DNA from: Martelella sp. HB161492 | Lineage (GTDB): Bacteria > Pseudomonadota > Alphaproteobacteria > Rhizobiales > Rhizobiaceae | Direction of reading: 5' to 3' | NCBI RefSeq assembly: GCF_013184775.1 | Contig: NZ_JAATVV010000003.1 | Coordinates: forward strand, 248,001-312,000 | Length of the DNA stretch: 64,000 bases | Shown: one piece after another, positions 42,287 to 50,753 of the stretch | Layout: every line of letters begins with the position of its first letter | How positions within the stretch are numbered: the first letter of the stretch is position 1 | Notes under the pieces: model-generated | Told to the model about the DNA's origin: nothing | Databases searched by the model: none | What the model saw: only the letters and a program-made list of their open reading frames with translations | Program-made: the position numbers and the translations under genes

Positions 42287-43898
42287 TTGCGTGGTCCTCT
42301 GTCATGACATGCAAGTGAAGCCGGCTGGCTGTTGCGCCGCCGTGCAGAATGGCAAGTGTTGCCGGCTGCCGCGCCATCGGGTTGGCGTCAGCCGGGTCTT
42401 CGCCGGGATAGGAAAAGGCGGGCCACGCGGCGATCTGAAGCGAAAGGCGCAGACAATCCCCTTTCGCAACGGTCTGATAGATCGAACGCAGGTCGATTTG
42501 CACCGGTCTGCCGGAAACAGAGGTTCTGGTCGTGCCTGTGGTGATCACACGGGCAACTCCCGAGGGGGAAACAAGCGAGAGTGAAGCGACAAGATCGAAG
42601 ACCGGCTGAGCAGTCTTCACGGTGATTTCGGCCGAAAGTGGCCCGCAAAGGGTGAATGGGTTTTCCGCAGCGGCGGTGGTGTAGGTGGCGACGTCGGACC
42701 TGTCATCATGGGCTGCGCGGTCGACGGGGCCGGCCGGATCCCCCAGATGGCCGCCGACAAGCGGTGCCGGGCGGAAGGGATCGGAAACGATCAGGTCGAA
42801 GCCGTCGTCCTTTTCGGCCTCGCCAAGCCTTCCATTGCCAAGATGGGTCGCGGCAAGGCCGCCGGAGGTAAGGTCAAGGCTGCGCTTTTCACCGGCCGGG
42901 ATGGCGGCGAAGTCGCGCCATGCGTTCGTTCCCATATCGTAAAGGCTCAAGGCCGGGGGCGCCATGCCGATGCCTTTGAGATAGAAATCGAAGAAGGCGA
43001 TCTGGTCGCGGTCGATCGACCGCGCCGCTTCTGCGGGCAGGTGGGCTTCACCGGCGCTGGCATTCCACGGAATATGCGACCAGGGACCGATGATCAGATG
43101 CGTGGTTGCGGCGGATGCCTTGCGAAAGGCGGCGTCAGCGGCGAGCGTGCCGGTCAGCATGAAATCGGCAAACCCACCGGTATGCAGCACGGGAATCGCC
43201 AGATCGATATCCTTCAGCAGACGGGCCGGGGAGGCCTTGTCCCAGTAGTCCGCGCTGTTTTCGGCCCAGAGTGCCAGATGCGACAGATCGGGGCGGGCAA
43301 GCAGGGCGCGGTAGATTGCGGCCGGGTCGGTCAGGGCCGCAAGCATGTCCCAGCTTGCGCGATCACCCTTATGGGCCGCCTTCAGCAGCGCCATCTGCCG
43401 TGCCCAGAAGGTCATGCCGCCAAAGCGCAGCGCGCCGCCCTCATAGGCCCAGTCGTGTTCCGGCGAGAAGGAGGCCATGGCCGGCGCCATGGCATCAACA
43501 CGTGCGCCACCGGCAAGCGCCAGATATTGCGTCACCGCCTGATAGGAAAAGCCGTAAAGGCCAATTCTGCCATTGCTGCCTTTGATGTCGCGCGCCCATG
43601 CCACGGCTTCCGCGCCATCGCGGACTTCCTGGCGCAGGCAGTCGAAATCGCCTTGTGAGCCGCCCATGCCGCGCACATCCTGCACCACGACGATATAGCC
43701 ATGGGCGGCGTACCAGGCGGGATGGGCGAGCGTGACTGTGGAGGCGATCTTGCGGCCATAGGGCTGGCGCATCAAGAGCACCGGGTAATCGCCCGGCTCG
43801 ACCGGGCGATAGATATCGGCAACCAGCCGCACACCATCGGAAAGCGTCAGGCTTGCCGTTTCGGGTTCAATCGGTGTGGGGCGTGGTTTGTCGAGCAA
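42276..43898 (-). CDS. CocE/NonD family alpha/beta hydrolase
   Basis: A 540-residue serine hydrolase related to cocaine esterase and X-prolyl dipeptidyl peptidase. The nucleophile Ser118 is in LYGFSYQA, the oxyanion region in DVRGMGGSQG (74-83), the Asp probably in HTGGFADFML and the His in GPWSHIPW; a C-terminal jelly-roll domain (AEITVKTAQPVFDLVASLS) completes the fold. No ATG is available; TTG at 43898 has AAGGG nine to ten bases upstream. Family members cleave esters or amides with bulky acyl groups. In this operon it may pre-process the imported compound. Confidence 0.88.
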   Translation of the reverse strand: MLDKPRPTPIEPETASLTLSDGVRLVADIYRPVEPGDYPVLLMRQPYGRKIASTVTLAHPAWYAAHGYIVVVQDVRGMGGSQGDFDCLRQEVRDGAEAVAWARDIKGSNGRIGLYGFSYQAVTQYLALAGGARVDAMAPAMASFSPEHDWAYEGGALRFGGMTFWARQMALLKAAHKGDRASWDMLAALTDPAAIYRALLARPDLSHLALWAENSADYWDKASPARLLKDIDLAIPVLHTGGFADFMLTGTLAADAAFRKASAATTHLIIGPWSHIPWNASAGEAHLPAEAARSIDRDQIAFFDFYLKGIGMAPPALSLYDMGTNAWRDFAAIPAGEKRSLDLTSGGLAATHLGNGRLGEAEKDDGFDLIVSDPFRPAPLVGGHLGDPAGPVDRAAHDDRSDVATYTTAAAENPFTLCGPLSAEITVKTAQPVFDLVASLSLVSPSGVARVITTGTTRTSVSGRPVQIDLRSIYQTVAKGDCLRLSLQIAAWPAFSYPGEDPADANPMARQPATLAILHGGATASRLHLHVMTEDHANGA

Positions 43899-43902
43899 TG
43901 GT

Positions 43903-44718
43903 TCAGCCCTTGAACATGGTTTTCTGGGTCAGACGTTCCATCGGGAAGGCGAGCACTTCTTGGCAAAGGGCGACCAGGCTTTCAGCCGAGCGCTGGACAT
44001 GGGTTGCGCCGCGTTCGGCATCGGCCGCTGCGGCATTGCCGCAGGCGCCGGAGGGATGCAGATCCTGGGTCTGCCAGCCAAAGCCGATCCGGCCCTCGGC
44101 GGTCAGAACCTGATTGTCGTTTTCCATCTGAACCGACATGGGCTGGAAGTCATCGGCATATTGCATGTCGACGAGATCGGGATGCAGATGCAGCATGGTC
44201 GAGGTTTCGGATTCGCCGCCATGGATGCCGTGCTTCAGCTCGTGCTCGCTGTAGAGATCGGACTGGCTGGCACCGGCCGAAACCCAGGACGAGACGGCGA
44301 ACATGCCGCATTTGATCCTGAGTTCACGGCAGACGATTTCCATCACCTGCGGCTGGCCGCCATGGGAGTTGGCGAAAATGATCTTCTTGCAGCCTGCACG
44401 CGCCACGCTCTCGCCAATCTCGAACCAGAGCCGGGCTAGCGTTTCATAGGACAGCGTCAGCGTGCCGGGATATTCCAGGTGCTCGACCGACTTGCCGACC
44501 GCCTGCATCGGCAGAACCAGAACCTTCAAGTCATCAGGCATGATCTCGACGGCGCGGGCAATGATGCCGGCATTGATGGCCGAATCGACGCGGACGGGGA
44601 GATGCGGGCCATGCTGCTCAACGGCGGCGACCGGCAGAATGGCGACAAATTCTGACATGTCCATCTCGGAAAAGTCTTTCGTCGAATGGTCCCACCACCA
44701 GTGCGATTTCTGCGGCAT
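43903..44718 (-). CDS. Creatininase family amidohydrolase
   Basis: A 271-residue zinc hydrolase. The metal residues are visible: Glu34 and His36 in AAVEQHGPHLP, Asp45 in VDSAINAG, His119 in NSHGGQ and the Glu169 region in HGGESETS. Family enzymes open cyclic amides or hydrolyse formamides (creatininase, the riboflavin-pathway ArfB, FAPy hydrolase). AAAGGA lies before the ATG at 44718; a frame to 44808 adds an Arg-rich, non-similar segment. It is the first gene of the operon with the CocE-like hydrolase and PotABCD-type importer. Confidence 0.92.
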   Translation of the reverse strand: MPQKSHWWWDHSTKDFSEMDMSEFVAILPVAAVEQHGPHLPVRVDSAINAGIIARAVEIMPDDLKVLVLPMQAVGKSVEHLEYPGTLTLSYETLARLWFEIGESVARAGCKKIIFANSHGGQPQVMEIVCRELRIKCGMFAVSSWVSAGASQSDLYSEHELKHGIHGGESETSTMLHLHPDLVDMQYADDFQPMSVQMENDNQVLTAEGRIGFGWQTQDLHPSGACGNAAAADAERGATHVQRSAESLVALCQEVLAFPMERLTQKTMFKG

Positions 44719-44901
44719 CTCAAATGTCCTTTCATCGTGTCTCAGGCGCGCGCGTTGTCGCACAGACGAGTGGTCCCGTCCGGGGCGTCGCGCAGGCGAC
44801 CGGATCAAAATTTGTGCAAATAGAATTTATGCCTGCATTATGATCACTGGAATTGACATTCGGCAATTCCGCTCATGGTTATAGGGGGTATAGGCTGGCG
44901 C

Positions 44902-45900
44902 TTATAATGCCGTCGCGGCCGCCAGTTCCGCCAGTCCGGCATCGTTCGGATTGTCGGCAAGCTCGTCGCTGTAGCGGCGCGAAACATCGCGGATCAGTGC
45001 CCGGACCCAGCGATTGGCCGGTGACTGATGGGCCCGCTCGTGCCAGAGCAGATAGAGCCGCATATTGCCCAGCGCCCGCGGCGCCCGCACAACCTTCAGC
45101 CCGTAATCGGGATAGCGCGCGGCAACGAAATCGGCATAGGGGCGGGCCGTGGTGAAGATCAGGTCCGTGCGGGCAATCACCGGCGGCACCAGCGCATATT
45201 CGGGCACGGAAAGCGCGACGCGGCGCTTGGCACCCAGCTGTTTCAGCCGTCCGCCGATCGGTGAGAAGGCGGGGCGCACCACGGAGCCGAGCGAAAGATG
45301 GGTGACGGAGAGATAATCCTCCATGGTGATCTCGTCGCGCTCGGCAAAACGGTGCTTCTCGTTGACAATGCAGGCTGTTTCGCAGTCGAAGATGGTTGAA
45401 TATTTCAGTGCCGGATGCGGTGAGGGCCAGTTGGCGATCAGCAGGTCGGTCTTGCCTGAGGCGAGCTGCTCGGTCAGGTCGTCGCTTTCGGCCGGGGCGA
45501 AGAAGTCGATCGAGGCCATCGGTGCCTCGCCGCGCAGGCGCTCGGCGATTGGCGGGATCAGGAAGCCGCCGAAACAGCTCATCGCCGAAACCCGCATGGT
45601 AAAGGTTGCGGTTGCCGGGTCGAAGGCGCTGTCGGGCGCAAGCGTAGCCGACAGCTCGTCGAGAATGTGGCGCAAGGACTGGCGGATGGTTTCCCCGCGC
45701 TGGGTGATGGTCATGGCCTGGCCGCTTCTGACCAGGAGCTGGTCCGAAAAGGCCATGCGCGCCCGTTTCAGTGTGGCGCTGACCGATGGCTGGCTCTGGC
45801 CGAGAATGGCGGCGACGCGCGAGACATTCTGTTCGGTCAGAAGCAGGTAGACCGTGTGCAGAAATTTGGCGTCAATCGATGCGTTTTGGTCGGTAAACAT
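44902..45900 (-). CDS. LysR family regulator 3
   Basis: A 332-residue LysR-type regulator, with a helix-turn-helix of NodD/PcaQ-like shape (NVSRVAAILGQSQPSVSATLKRAR) and a binding-lobe domain (FTMRVSAMSCFGGFLIPPIAE). It is not close to the other two LysR proteins. Start at 45900 is chosen by comparison with LysR length and the AAGAAG site upstream; an in-frame ATG at 45963 is possible. Divergent to the PNPOx-like gene across an AT-rich gap, so it probably regulates that gene. Confidence 0.9.
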   Translation of the reverse strand: MFTDQNASIDAKFLHTVYLLLTEQNVSRVAAILGQSQPSVSATLKRARMAFSDQLLVRSGQAMTITQRGETIRQSLRHILDELSATLAPDSAFDPATATFTMRVSAMSCFGGFLIPPIAERLRGEAPMASIDFFAPAESDDLTEQLASGKTDLLIANWPSPHPALKYSTIFDCETACIVNEKHRFAERDEITMEDYLSVTHLSLGSVVRPAFSPIGGRLKQLGAKRRVALSVPEYALVPPVIARTDLIFTTARPYADFVAARYPDYGLKVVRAPRALGNMRLYLLWHERAHQSPANRWVRALIRDVSRRYSDELADNPNDAGLAELAAATAL

Positions 45901-46089
45901 GGCGCAGTTCTTCTTCTCGCTCGCGCGAAACAGTCTCCCGATCTTAACGTAAGCAATTTCCATTCCAGTTTCGTAATCGGCGGATAGGCGTTTTGCCACG
46001 TTTGAATACGTTTTATATTGTTTTATTTTGAATGATATTGTTAATTTATGATCGTTCAGTTGTGATCGTGCCATTGCCAAGGAGTTTTC

Positions 46090-46740
46090 ATGTCCCGCCT
46101 GACGCCTGCGACCACCAATTCCTTTCCTGCCCTTGCGAGCGGCGCTGCGCCGCTTGATGCGGCCTCTGCGCCGGGAAATCCGTGTCTGCTGCTGCAGGAC
46201 TGGGTGCATCACATCCTGTCGATCGAGGCTGTCGAGCCGATGTATGTGACGCTGGCGACGGCCAGTGCCTCGGGCATTCCGTCCTCACGTACGGTGCAAT
46301 TGCTCGCCGTTGAGGATGATGCGCTGCTGTTCACCACCAATTTCGGCAGCCGAAAGGGCGTTGAGATGCTGGAGACGGGACGTGCGGCCGTATCGCTTTA
46401 CTGGCGGGAGACAGCGCAGTCGGTCAATATCACCGGCAAAATCGTGATTGCGACGGATGCGGAAAATGACCGGCGTTTTGCCGAGGACAGTCGCCCGGTG
46501 CAGGCGGCGCGGACCGTTTCCTTCCATGGATTGCCGCTTGAGGATGAGGCCGCGCAGCTGAAGGCGCATGGCGATCTCGTGGCATCAGCCGACATCATCC
46601 CGCGGCCGGATTACTGGCGCTGGTATCGGCTTGTGCCGGATGCCGTCACCTTCTGGGAAGGTCATCCCGAAGCGTTGAACCGGCGGGTCCATTATGCCCG
46701 CGGCGCGGCTGGCTGGAGCCATGGCGCGGTTCAGTCGTAA
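46090..46740 (+). CDS. Pyridoxamine 5'-phosphate oxidase-like FMN protein
   Basis: A 216-residue split-barrel flavoprotein. It has the PNPOx signatures: SSRTVQLLAVEDDALLFTTN (about 60-80, FMN-binding), SLYWRETAQSVNITGKI, and a C-terminal RPDYWRWYRLVPDAVTFWEG with NRRVHYAR, like the family RP..W.G..l.P...EFW. It oxidises pyridoxine or pyridoxamine phosphate to PLP if a true PdxH, but the family also includes PhzG-type oxidases. It has its own LysR regulator, which speaks for a specialised rather than housekeeping role. AAGGAG precedes the ATG. Confidence 0.87.
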   Translation: MSRLTPATTNSFPALASGAAPLDAASAPGNPCLLLQDWVHHILSIEAVEPMYVTLATASASGIPSSRTVQLLAVEDDALLFTTNFGSRKGVEMLETGRAAVSLYWRETAQSVNITGKIVIATDAENDRRFAEDSRPVQAARTVSFHGLPLEDEAAQLKAHGDLVASADIIPRPDYWRWYRLVPDAVTFWEGHPEALNRRVHYARGAAGWSHGAVQS

Positions 46741-46771
46741 CGGCGGCGTGATGCGGCAACCGGAAAATTGC

Positions 46772-46811
46772 GACGGCGGGTTTCCGATGAAACCCGCCGT
46801 CCGTCTTTTTA
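46772..46811 (+). terminator. Terminator of the PNPOx-like gene
   Basis: GACGGCGGGTTT-CCGATG-AAACCCGCCGTC is a perfect 12-bp stem with a 6-base loop, followed by CGTCTTTTT. It stands between two convergent genes. Confidence 0.9.
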
Positions 46812-46849
46812 TCATGTGAAGCGCACCCGTATCTCTATACGCTTGATTG

Positions 46850-47590
46850 TCACCAGCGGATGGTCAGCCGTTCGGCCAGGCCGACGAGGAAGATCAGCAC
46901 CAGCGATGTGATGACCGAGACGAAGATCGCCACCCACATCTGTGACAGGTTGAGATAGGTGGTTGCCATGACGATGGTGGCGCCGATGCCCTTCGAGGTT
47001 CCCATGAATTCCGAGACGATCGAGCCGACCATGGCGGCGGTGATCGAGAGCCTTGCACCGGAGAAAAGATGCGGCAGGCTGGTCGGCAGACGCAGGCGCA
47101 GAAAGATATCCGTGCGGCTGGCCGACATCGAGCGGAACACTTCCAGCGCCTGATCGTCAACGGAACGCAGGCCGGTGATGGCATTGATCATCATCGGGAA
47201 AAAGGCTCCGAGACCAGCAACGATGATGTGTGGGATGGCATTGAAGCCGAAGGCGACGATGAGCGCCGGCGAAATCGCCACGATCGGTGTCACATTGAGC
47301 ATCAGCGCCACGGGCAGGATGGCGGCGCGCAGGAAGGCAAAATGCACGATCAGGATGGCGAGGAAAATCGCCACCGCGCAGCCGATCGCAAAGCCGACCA
47401 GCGCGGCATAGATGGTGACCCAGAGATTGGTGAAATAGAAATCCGGGCGGCTCAGAAACTCGTTTGCCACATCGCCGAGCGGCGGCAGGATGCTTTTCAG
47501 ATTAAGCGCCACCCATTGCCAGCAAAGCCCCAGGATGACGAAAACGATCAAGGGGGCAATGATGGTGATCGCCAGGTTTTTCGGCTTCAT
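46850..47590 (-). CDS. ABC transporter permease (SsuC/TauC/ThiX type)
   Basis: A 246-residue permease with six membrane segments; docking loop EVFRSMSASRTDIFLRLRLP near residue 143. The short length and its single copy are characteristic of nitrate/sulfonate/taurine-class importers, in which two identical permeases form the channel. The ATG overlaps the ATPase stop (ATGA). It is the last gene of the minus-strand set beginning at 55683. Confidence 0.93.
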   Translation of the reverse strand: MKPKNLAITIIAPLIVFVILGLCWQWVALNLKSILPPLGDVANEFLSRPDFYFTNLWVTIYAALVGFAIGCAVAIFLAILIVHFAFLRAAILPVALMLNVTPIVAISPALIVAFGFNAIPHIIVAGLGAFFPMMINAITGLRSVDDQALEVFRSMSASRTDIFLRLRLPTSLPHLFSGARLSITAAMVGSIVSEFMGTSKGIGATIVMATTYLNLSQMWVAIFVSVITSLVLIFLVGLAERLTIRW

Positions 47591-48426
47591 TCGTCTGCCT
47601 CCCAGCCATCGCGCAGTGTGTGTTTGACGGCGCGGACCAGCTGTTCGAATTCCCGCGTTTCGGTCACCTCGAATGTGCGCGGGCGCGGCAGGTCGATATC
47701 AATGACGGAATGAATACGGCCCGGCCGTGGTGTCATCACCACCACCTGATCGGACAGGAGAACCGCTTCAAAGGCCGAATGGGTGACAAAAACCACCGTC
47801 TTGCGATGCCGTTCCCAGACGGTCAGAAGCCGCAGCCGCAGCGCATCGCGGGTCAGTTCGTCGAGCGCCGAGAAAGGCTCGTCCATCAGCATCAGCGGCG
47901 CTCCCTGAACGAAGCCGCGGGCAATCGCGGCGCGCTGGCGCATGCCGCCCGAAAGCTCGGACGGGCGGGCGGTCTTGAAGTCGCCGAGTTTCAGCTCGTC
48001 CAGCACCTGGTCGGGATCTTCCGGGATGCGCAGCGACTTGCCACGCCGCTCTGCCTCGCGGTTGATCTTCTGCGACAGCAGCACGTTGTCGCGGATCGTC
48101 AGCCATGGCAGCAGGGCGTTGGATTGCGGGATCCAGGCAATGTTCTTGTCGCGCGATGCTTCGGCCGGTGTCTGGCCGAACAGCGAAACCGTTCCCGCCG
48201 TCTGCTCCTCAAGGCCTGCAATCACACGCAGAAGCGTGGATTTGCCGCAGCCGGACGGGCCGAACAGCGTAACGAAGCGGCCGCGTTCGATCGAAAGATC
48301 AATGTCGGAGAGTGCACGCACCGTGCCGCGATCGCTCTCATAGATCTTTTCAACCTTTTCAACGCAGATCGAACCGAAAGCCGCGTCGCGCGGGCCTTTT
48401 CTGCCCGCGCTCATGGGGTCAGGCAT
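47587..48426 (-). CDS. ABC transporter ATPase (SsuB/TauB type)
   Basis: A 279-residue ATPase: Walker [10 protein letters not shown] (about 53-61), signature LSGGMRQRAAIARGF, Walker B MLMDEPFSALD, His in FVTHSAFEA. The LTRDALRLRLL segment after Walker B is typical of the nitrate/sulfonate group. Start at 48426 has AAAGGT upstream; an ATG at 48414 that overlaps the dehydrogenase stop as ATGA is equally plausible and would shorten the protein by four residues. Confidence 0.94.
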   Translation of the reverse strand: MPDPMSAGRKGPRDAAFGSICVEKVEKIYESDRGTVRALSDIDLSIERGRFVTLFGPSGCGKSTLLRVIAGLEEQTAGTVSLFGQTPAEASRDKNIAWIPQSNALLPWLTIRDNVLLSQKINREAERRGKSLRIPEDPDQVLDELKLGDFKTARPSELSGGMRQRAAIARGFVQGAPLMLMDEPFSALDELTRDALRLRLLTVWERHRKTVVFVTHSAFEAVLLSDQVVVMTPRPGRIHSVIDIDLPRPRTFEVTETREFEQLVRAVKHTLRDGWEADE

Positions 48427-49448
48427 ATGAGGACCTTTCCGAAAAATGCGCCCGATTCCAGTCGCGCTTCGGCTTTGGGATAGTCTTCGAAAGCCCATTT
48501 GCTGTCGATGACCAGTTTCAGATCACCACGGCTATAGGCGGCAACGGTGTCGGCCATTTCCTGTCTGGAATAGCCGCCATGGCCGATCAGTGACTTGCCC
48601 CAATGGAAGATGCTGGTGTTGCAGATCGTCGAATCATTGCCGGCCGTGGTGCCTGACATGACGACCCGCCCGCCGATGCGACAGGCATTGATTGCCTCCT
48701 GCAGAAAGGGGCCGCCGACATGATCCCAGACGATGTCCACGCCCCTGCCGCCGGTAAAGGCCCGGGCCGTCTCGACCCAGTTTTCGGACTTGCGGTCGAT
48801 CACCAGATCGGCGCCGAGGGACTTGGCCATCGCAATCTTCGAAGGATCGGAGACCAGCGTGATGACGGTCGCGCCCCGCATCTTGGCGATCTGGATGCCG
48901 GCGCTGCCGAGGCCGGAATTGGCACCGGGAATGACGATGATCTCGCCGGCTTCAAGCTTGCCTGCGCCGAGCAGGCCGTGCCATGCCGTGACCGAGGCGA
49001 CGGGAACCGCCGCCAGTTCGGCAAGCGGCAGAACCGAACCTTCAACCGGAATACAGTTCTCCACCGGCACGGCAACAAATTCAGCCAGGCCGCCATCGCG
49101 GCTTGAGCCACAGGTTCTCAGCTCCACGCAATATTCCGGCATGTTGGCGCGGCAATAATCGCAGGCGTGGCAGGTAACGACAGGATCGGCAACGACATCC
49201 GTGCCGACCAGCGAGGCACCGAGCGCCGAGCCGGCCTCGACAACCGTTCCGGCAAAATCCATGCCGGCGATATGCGGCAGGCGGAAGGTGGCGATAACGG
49301 GGGCCTTGCGCTGGAGAATATCAAGGCGGTTGAGCGCGACCGCCGCCACCTTGATGATCACTTCGTCAGCCTTTGGCTGAGGCCGGGAGACCTCTTTCAG
49401 CTCCCGGACCTCGGCGCCGCCAAAGGCGGTCTGAACCCATGCCTTCAT
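48411..49448 (-). CDS. Zinc-type alcohol dehydrogenase / quinone oxidoreductase
   Basis: A 345-residue medium-chain dehydrogenase. The structural zinc Cys cluster (CHACDYCRANMPEYC, about 94-108) and the cofactor loop ANSGLGSAGIQIAKM (about 169-183) are clear. The catalytic zinc site is less certain: LNRLDILQ replaces the usual C-x-T-D, as in the zinc-lacking quinone-oxidoreductase branch. It overlaps the genes on both sides (ATGA each), so it is tightly coupled to an importer; it probably oxidises or reduces the imported compound. Confidence 0.9.
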   Translation of the reverse strand: MKAWVQTAFGGAEVRELKEVSRPQPKADEVIIKVAAVALNRLDILQRKAPVIATFRLPHIAGMDFAGTVVEAGSALGASLVGTDVVADPVVTCHACDYCRANMPEYCVELRTCGSSRDGGLAEFVAVPVENCIPVEGSVLPLAELAAVPVASVTAWHGLLGAGKLEAGEIIVIPGANSGLGSAGIQIAKMRGATVITLVSDPSKIAMAKSLGADLVIDRKSENWVETARAFTGGRGVDIVWDHVGGPFLQEAINACRIGGRVVMSGTTAGNDSTICNTSIFHWGKSLIGHGGYSRQEMADTVAAYSRGDLKLVIDSKWAFEDYPKAEARLESGAFFGKVLICLTP

Positions 49449-50518
49449 GGTGCTGGCCAGACCAGCGCGCCATCGGCATAGATGGCGTCGATATAGGTGT
49501 TGTCCTGGGCTGTCTCGATATCCGGCGCCGCCTTGACGAGGTTGAAGCGCACCAGCATGTCGGCTTCGGGCTGCCACTGGGCATCGGATTGCTGGCCCGG
49601 CATCATGCCTTCCGGCAGGCTGCCCTGCATCAGTGCCAGCTCTGTCTGCCAGCGGACCTTGCTCTGCTTGACGTCATAGCCGGAGGTCGAAAGCTTTTCG
49701 GCGTAAGACAGCGCCTCGTCAAGATTGGCGTCGCTTTCATTGATCCAGTCGAAGGCCTTGAATTCGGCCCGCAGGAAATCCTCGATCGCGGTCGGGTTCT
49801 TTGCTGCCCATTGCTTGTTGGCGATCATGGCGTTGAAGGTCGAGTGCACGCCGTAAGCATCCGGGTCCCATTCCTTCACCGAGTTGCCCTTGGCCTCCAG
49901 AACCTTCGGCTCGTTTGACTTGTAGGCGCCGAGACCCTGGACATTGCCATTGGGCAGGATGGTCGGATCGTAACCGACGGACACCCAGTTGATCTTGCCC
50001 ATATCGACGCCGTTATCGAGCATCATGGCCGAAAACTGCGGGGCGATCGCGCCCTTATAGCCGACGGTCTTGCCCTCGAAATCCTTCAGTTCCTCAATGC
50101 CGCTGTCGGCCATGGTCAGAAGCTCGATCGCGCCGACATTGCCATAGGTGGCGACGCCGACAATATCGGCACCATTGTCGATCGCCACCATCACATCGGA
50201 GGCGGAGCCGACGCCGGCAATCTGTGCGGTATTGGCGCTGACCAGCTGACTGTTGGTCGAGCCGGGTTCGATGGCGACGTCGAGACACAGATCGTCAAAC
50301 AGGCCGCGTTCCTTGGCGGCGACGACGTCGAGAATGCCAAGCGTTGCCGCATAGGCGAAAGAGGTGAGGAAGGTGATCTTGCCCGCCGCCTTGTTGGCCT
50401 CGCAGCGGTCCGCGCTGATCGCGGTTTCGGCATGGGCAGGCGCAACCGTGCCCGCCGCAAGGATCAGCGCCAGAGCGCTGAGGCCAGCCGAGCGGCGCGA
50501 AAAAAGAGGATGATGCAT
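49445..50518 (-). CDS. ABC binding protein, NMT1/TauA-like
   Basis: A 357-residue periplasmic protein with a signal peptide to about residue 30 (SRRSAGLSALALILAAGTVAPAHA in the region; Sec or Tat). The mature part has the family's ITFLTSFAYAATLGILDVVAAKERGLF opening and EPGSTNSQLVSANTAQIAGVGSASD pocket. NMT1-type proteins carry hydroxymethylpyrimidine, riboflavin, nucleobases, taurine or nitrate; with two cytosine-deaminase-like enzymes just upstream, a pyrimidine-like or other N-heterocyclic ligand is favoured. A 230-base gap precedes it, so it may have its own promoter. Confidence 0.9.
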   Translation of the reverse strand: MHHPLFSRRSAGLSALALILAAGTVAPAHAETAISADRCEANKAAGKITFLTSFAYAATLGILDVVAAKERGLFDDLCLDVAIEPGSTNSQLVSANTAQIAGVGSASDVMVAIDNGADIVGVATYGNVGAIELLTMADSGIEELKDFEGKTVGYKGAIAPQFSAMMLDNGVDMGKINWVSVGYDPTILPNGNVQGLGAYKSNEPKVLEAKGNSVKEWDPDAYGVHSTFNAMIANKQWAAKNPTAIEDFLRAEFKAFDWINESDANLDEALSYAEKLSTSGYDVKQSKVRWQTELALMQGSLPEGMMPGQQSDAQWQPEADMLVRFNLVKAAPDIETAQDNTYIDAIYADGALVWPAP

Positions 50519-50538
50519 GTGCTGTTCTCCGGTTTTTT
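50518..50538 (-). promoter_or_regulatory. Leader sequence duplicated at 41236, copy 2
   Basis: AAAAAACCGGAGAACAGCAC read toward the gene, immediately before the start codon, identical to the bases before the PotD-like gene. Contains the CGGAGAA ribosome site. Confidence 0.5.
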
Positions 50539-50753
50539 AACTGTCCGCATCGCTGAAGCGACGGGAAAAGCGCAAAGGCCGGTCGGTCGTTTTGTGCCGG
50601 AAAGCCTGATCCTTGCGCCTGATTTGAAGATTATCACGCCCGAAGAAATGCACAACATTTTCGAACGATTTAGAACGTAAAAAAACACAAAGTCACAAAA
50701 AGGTTGCGACAATTTCCGCACTGCCAGTCAAGTCGGGCGGCGGCTTTACGGAT

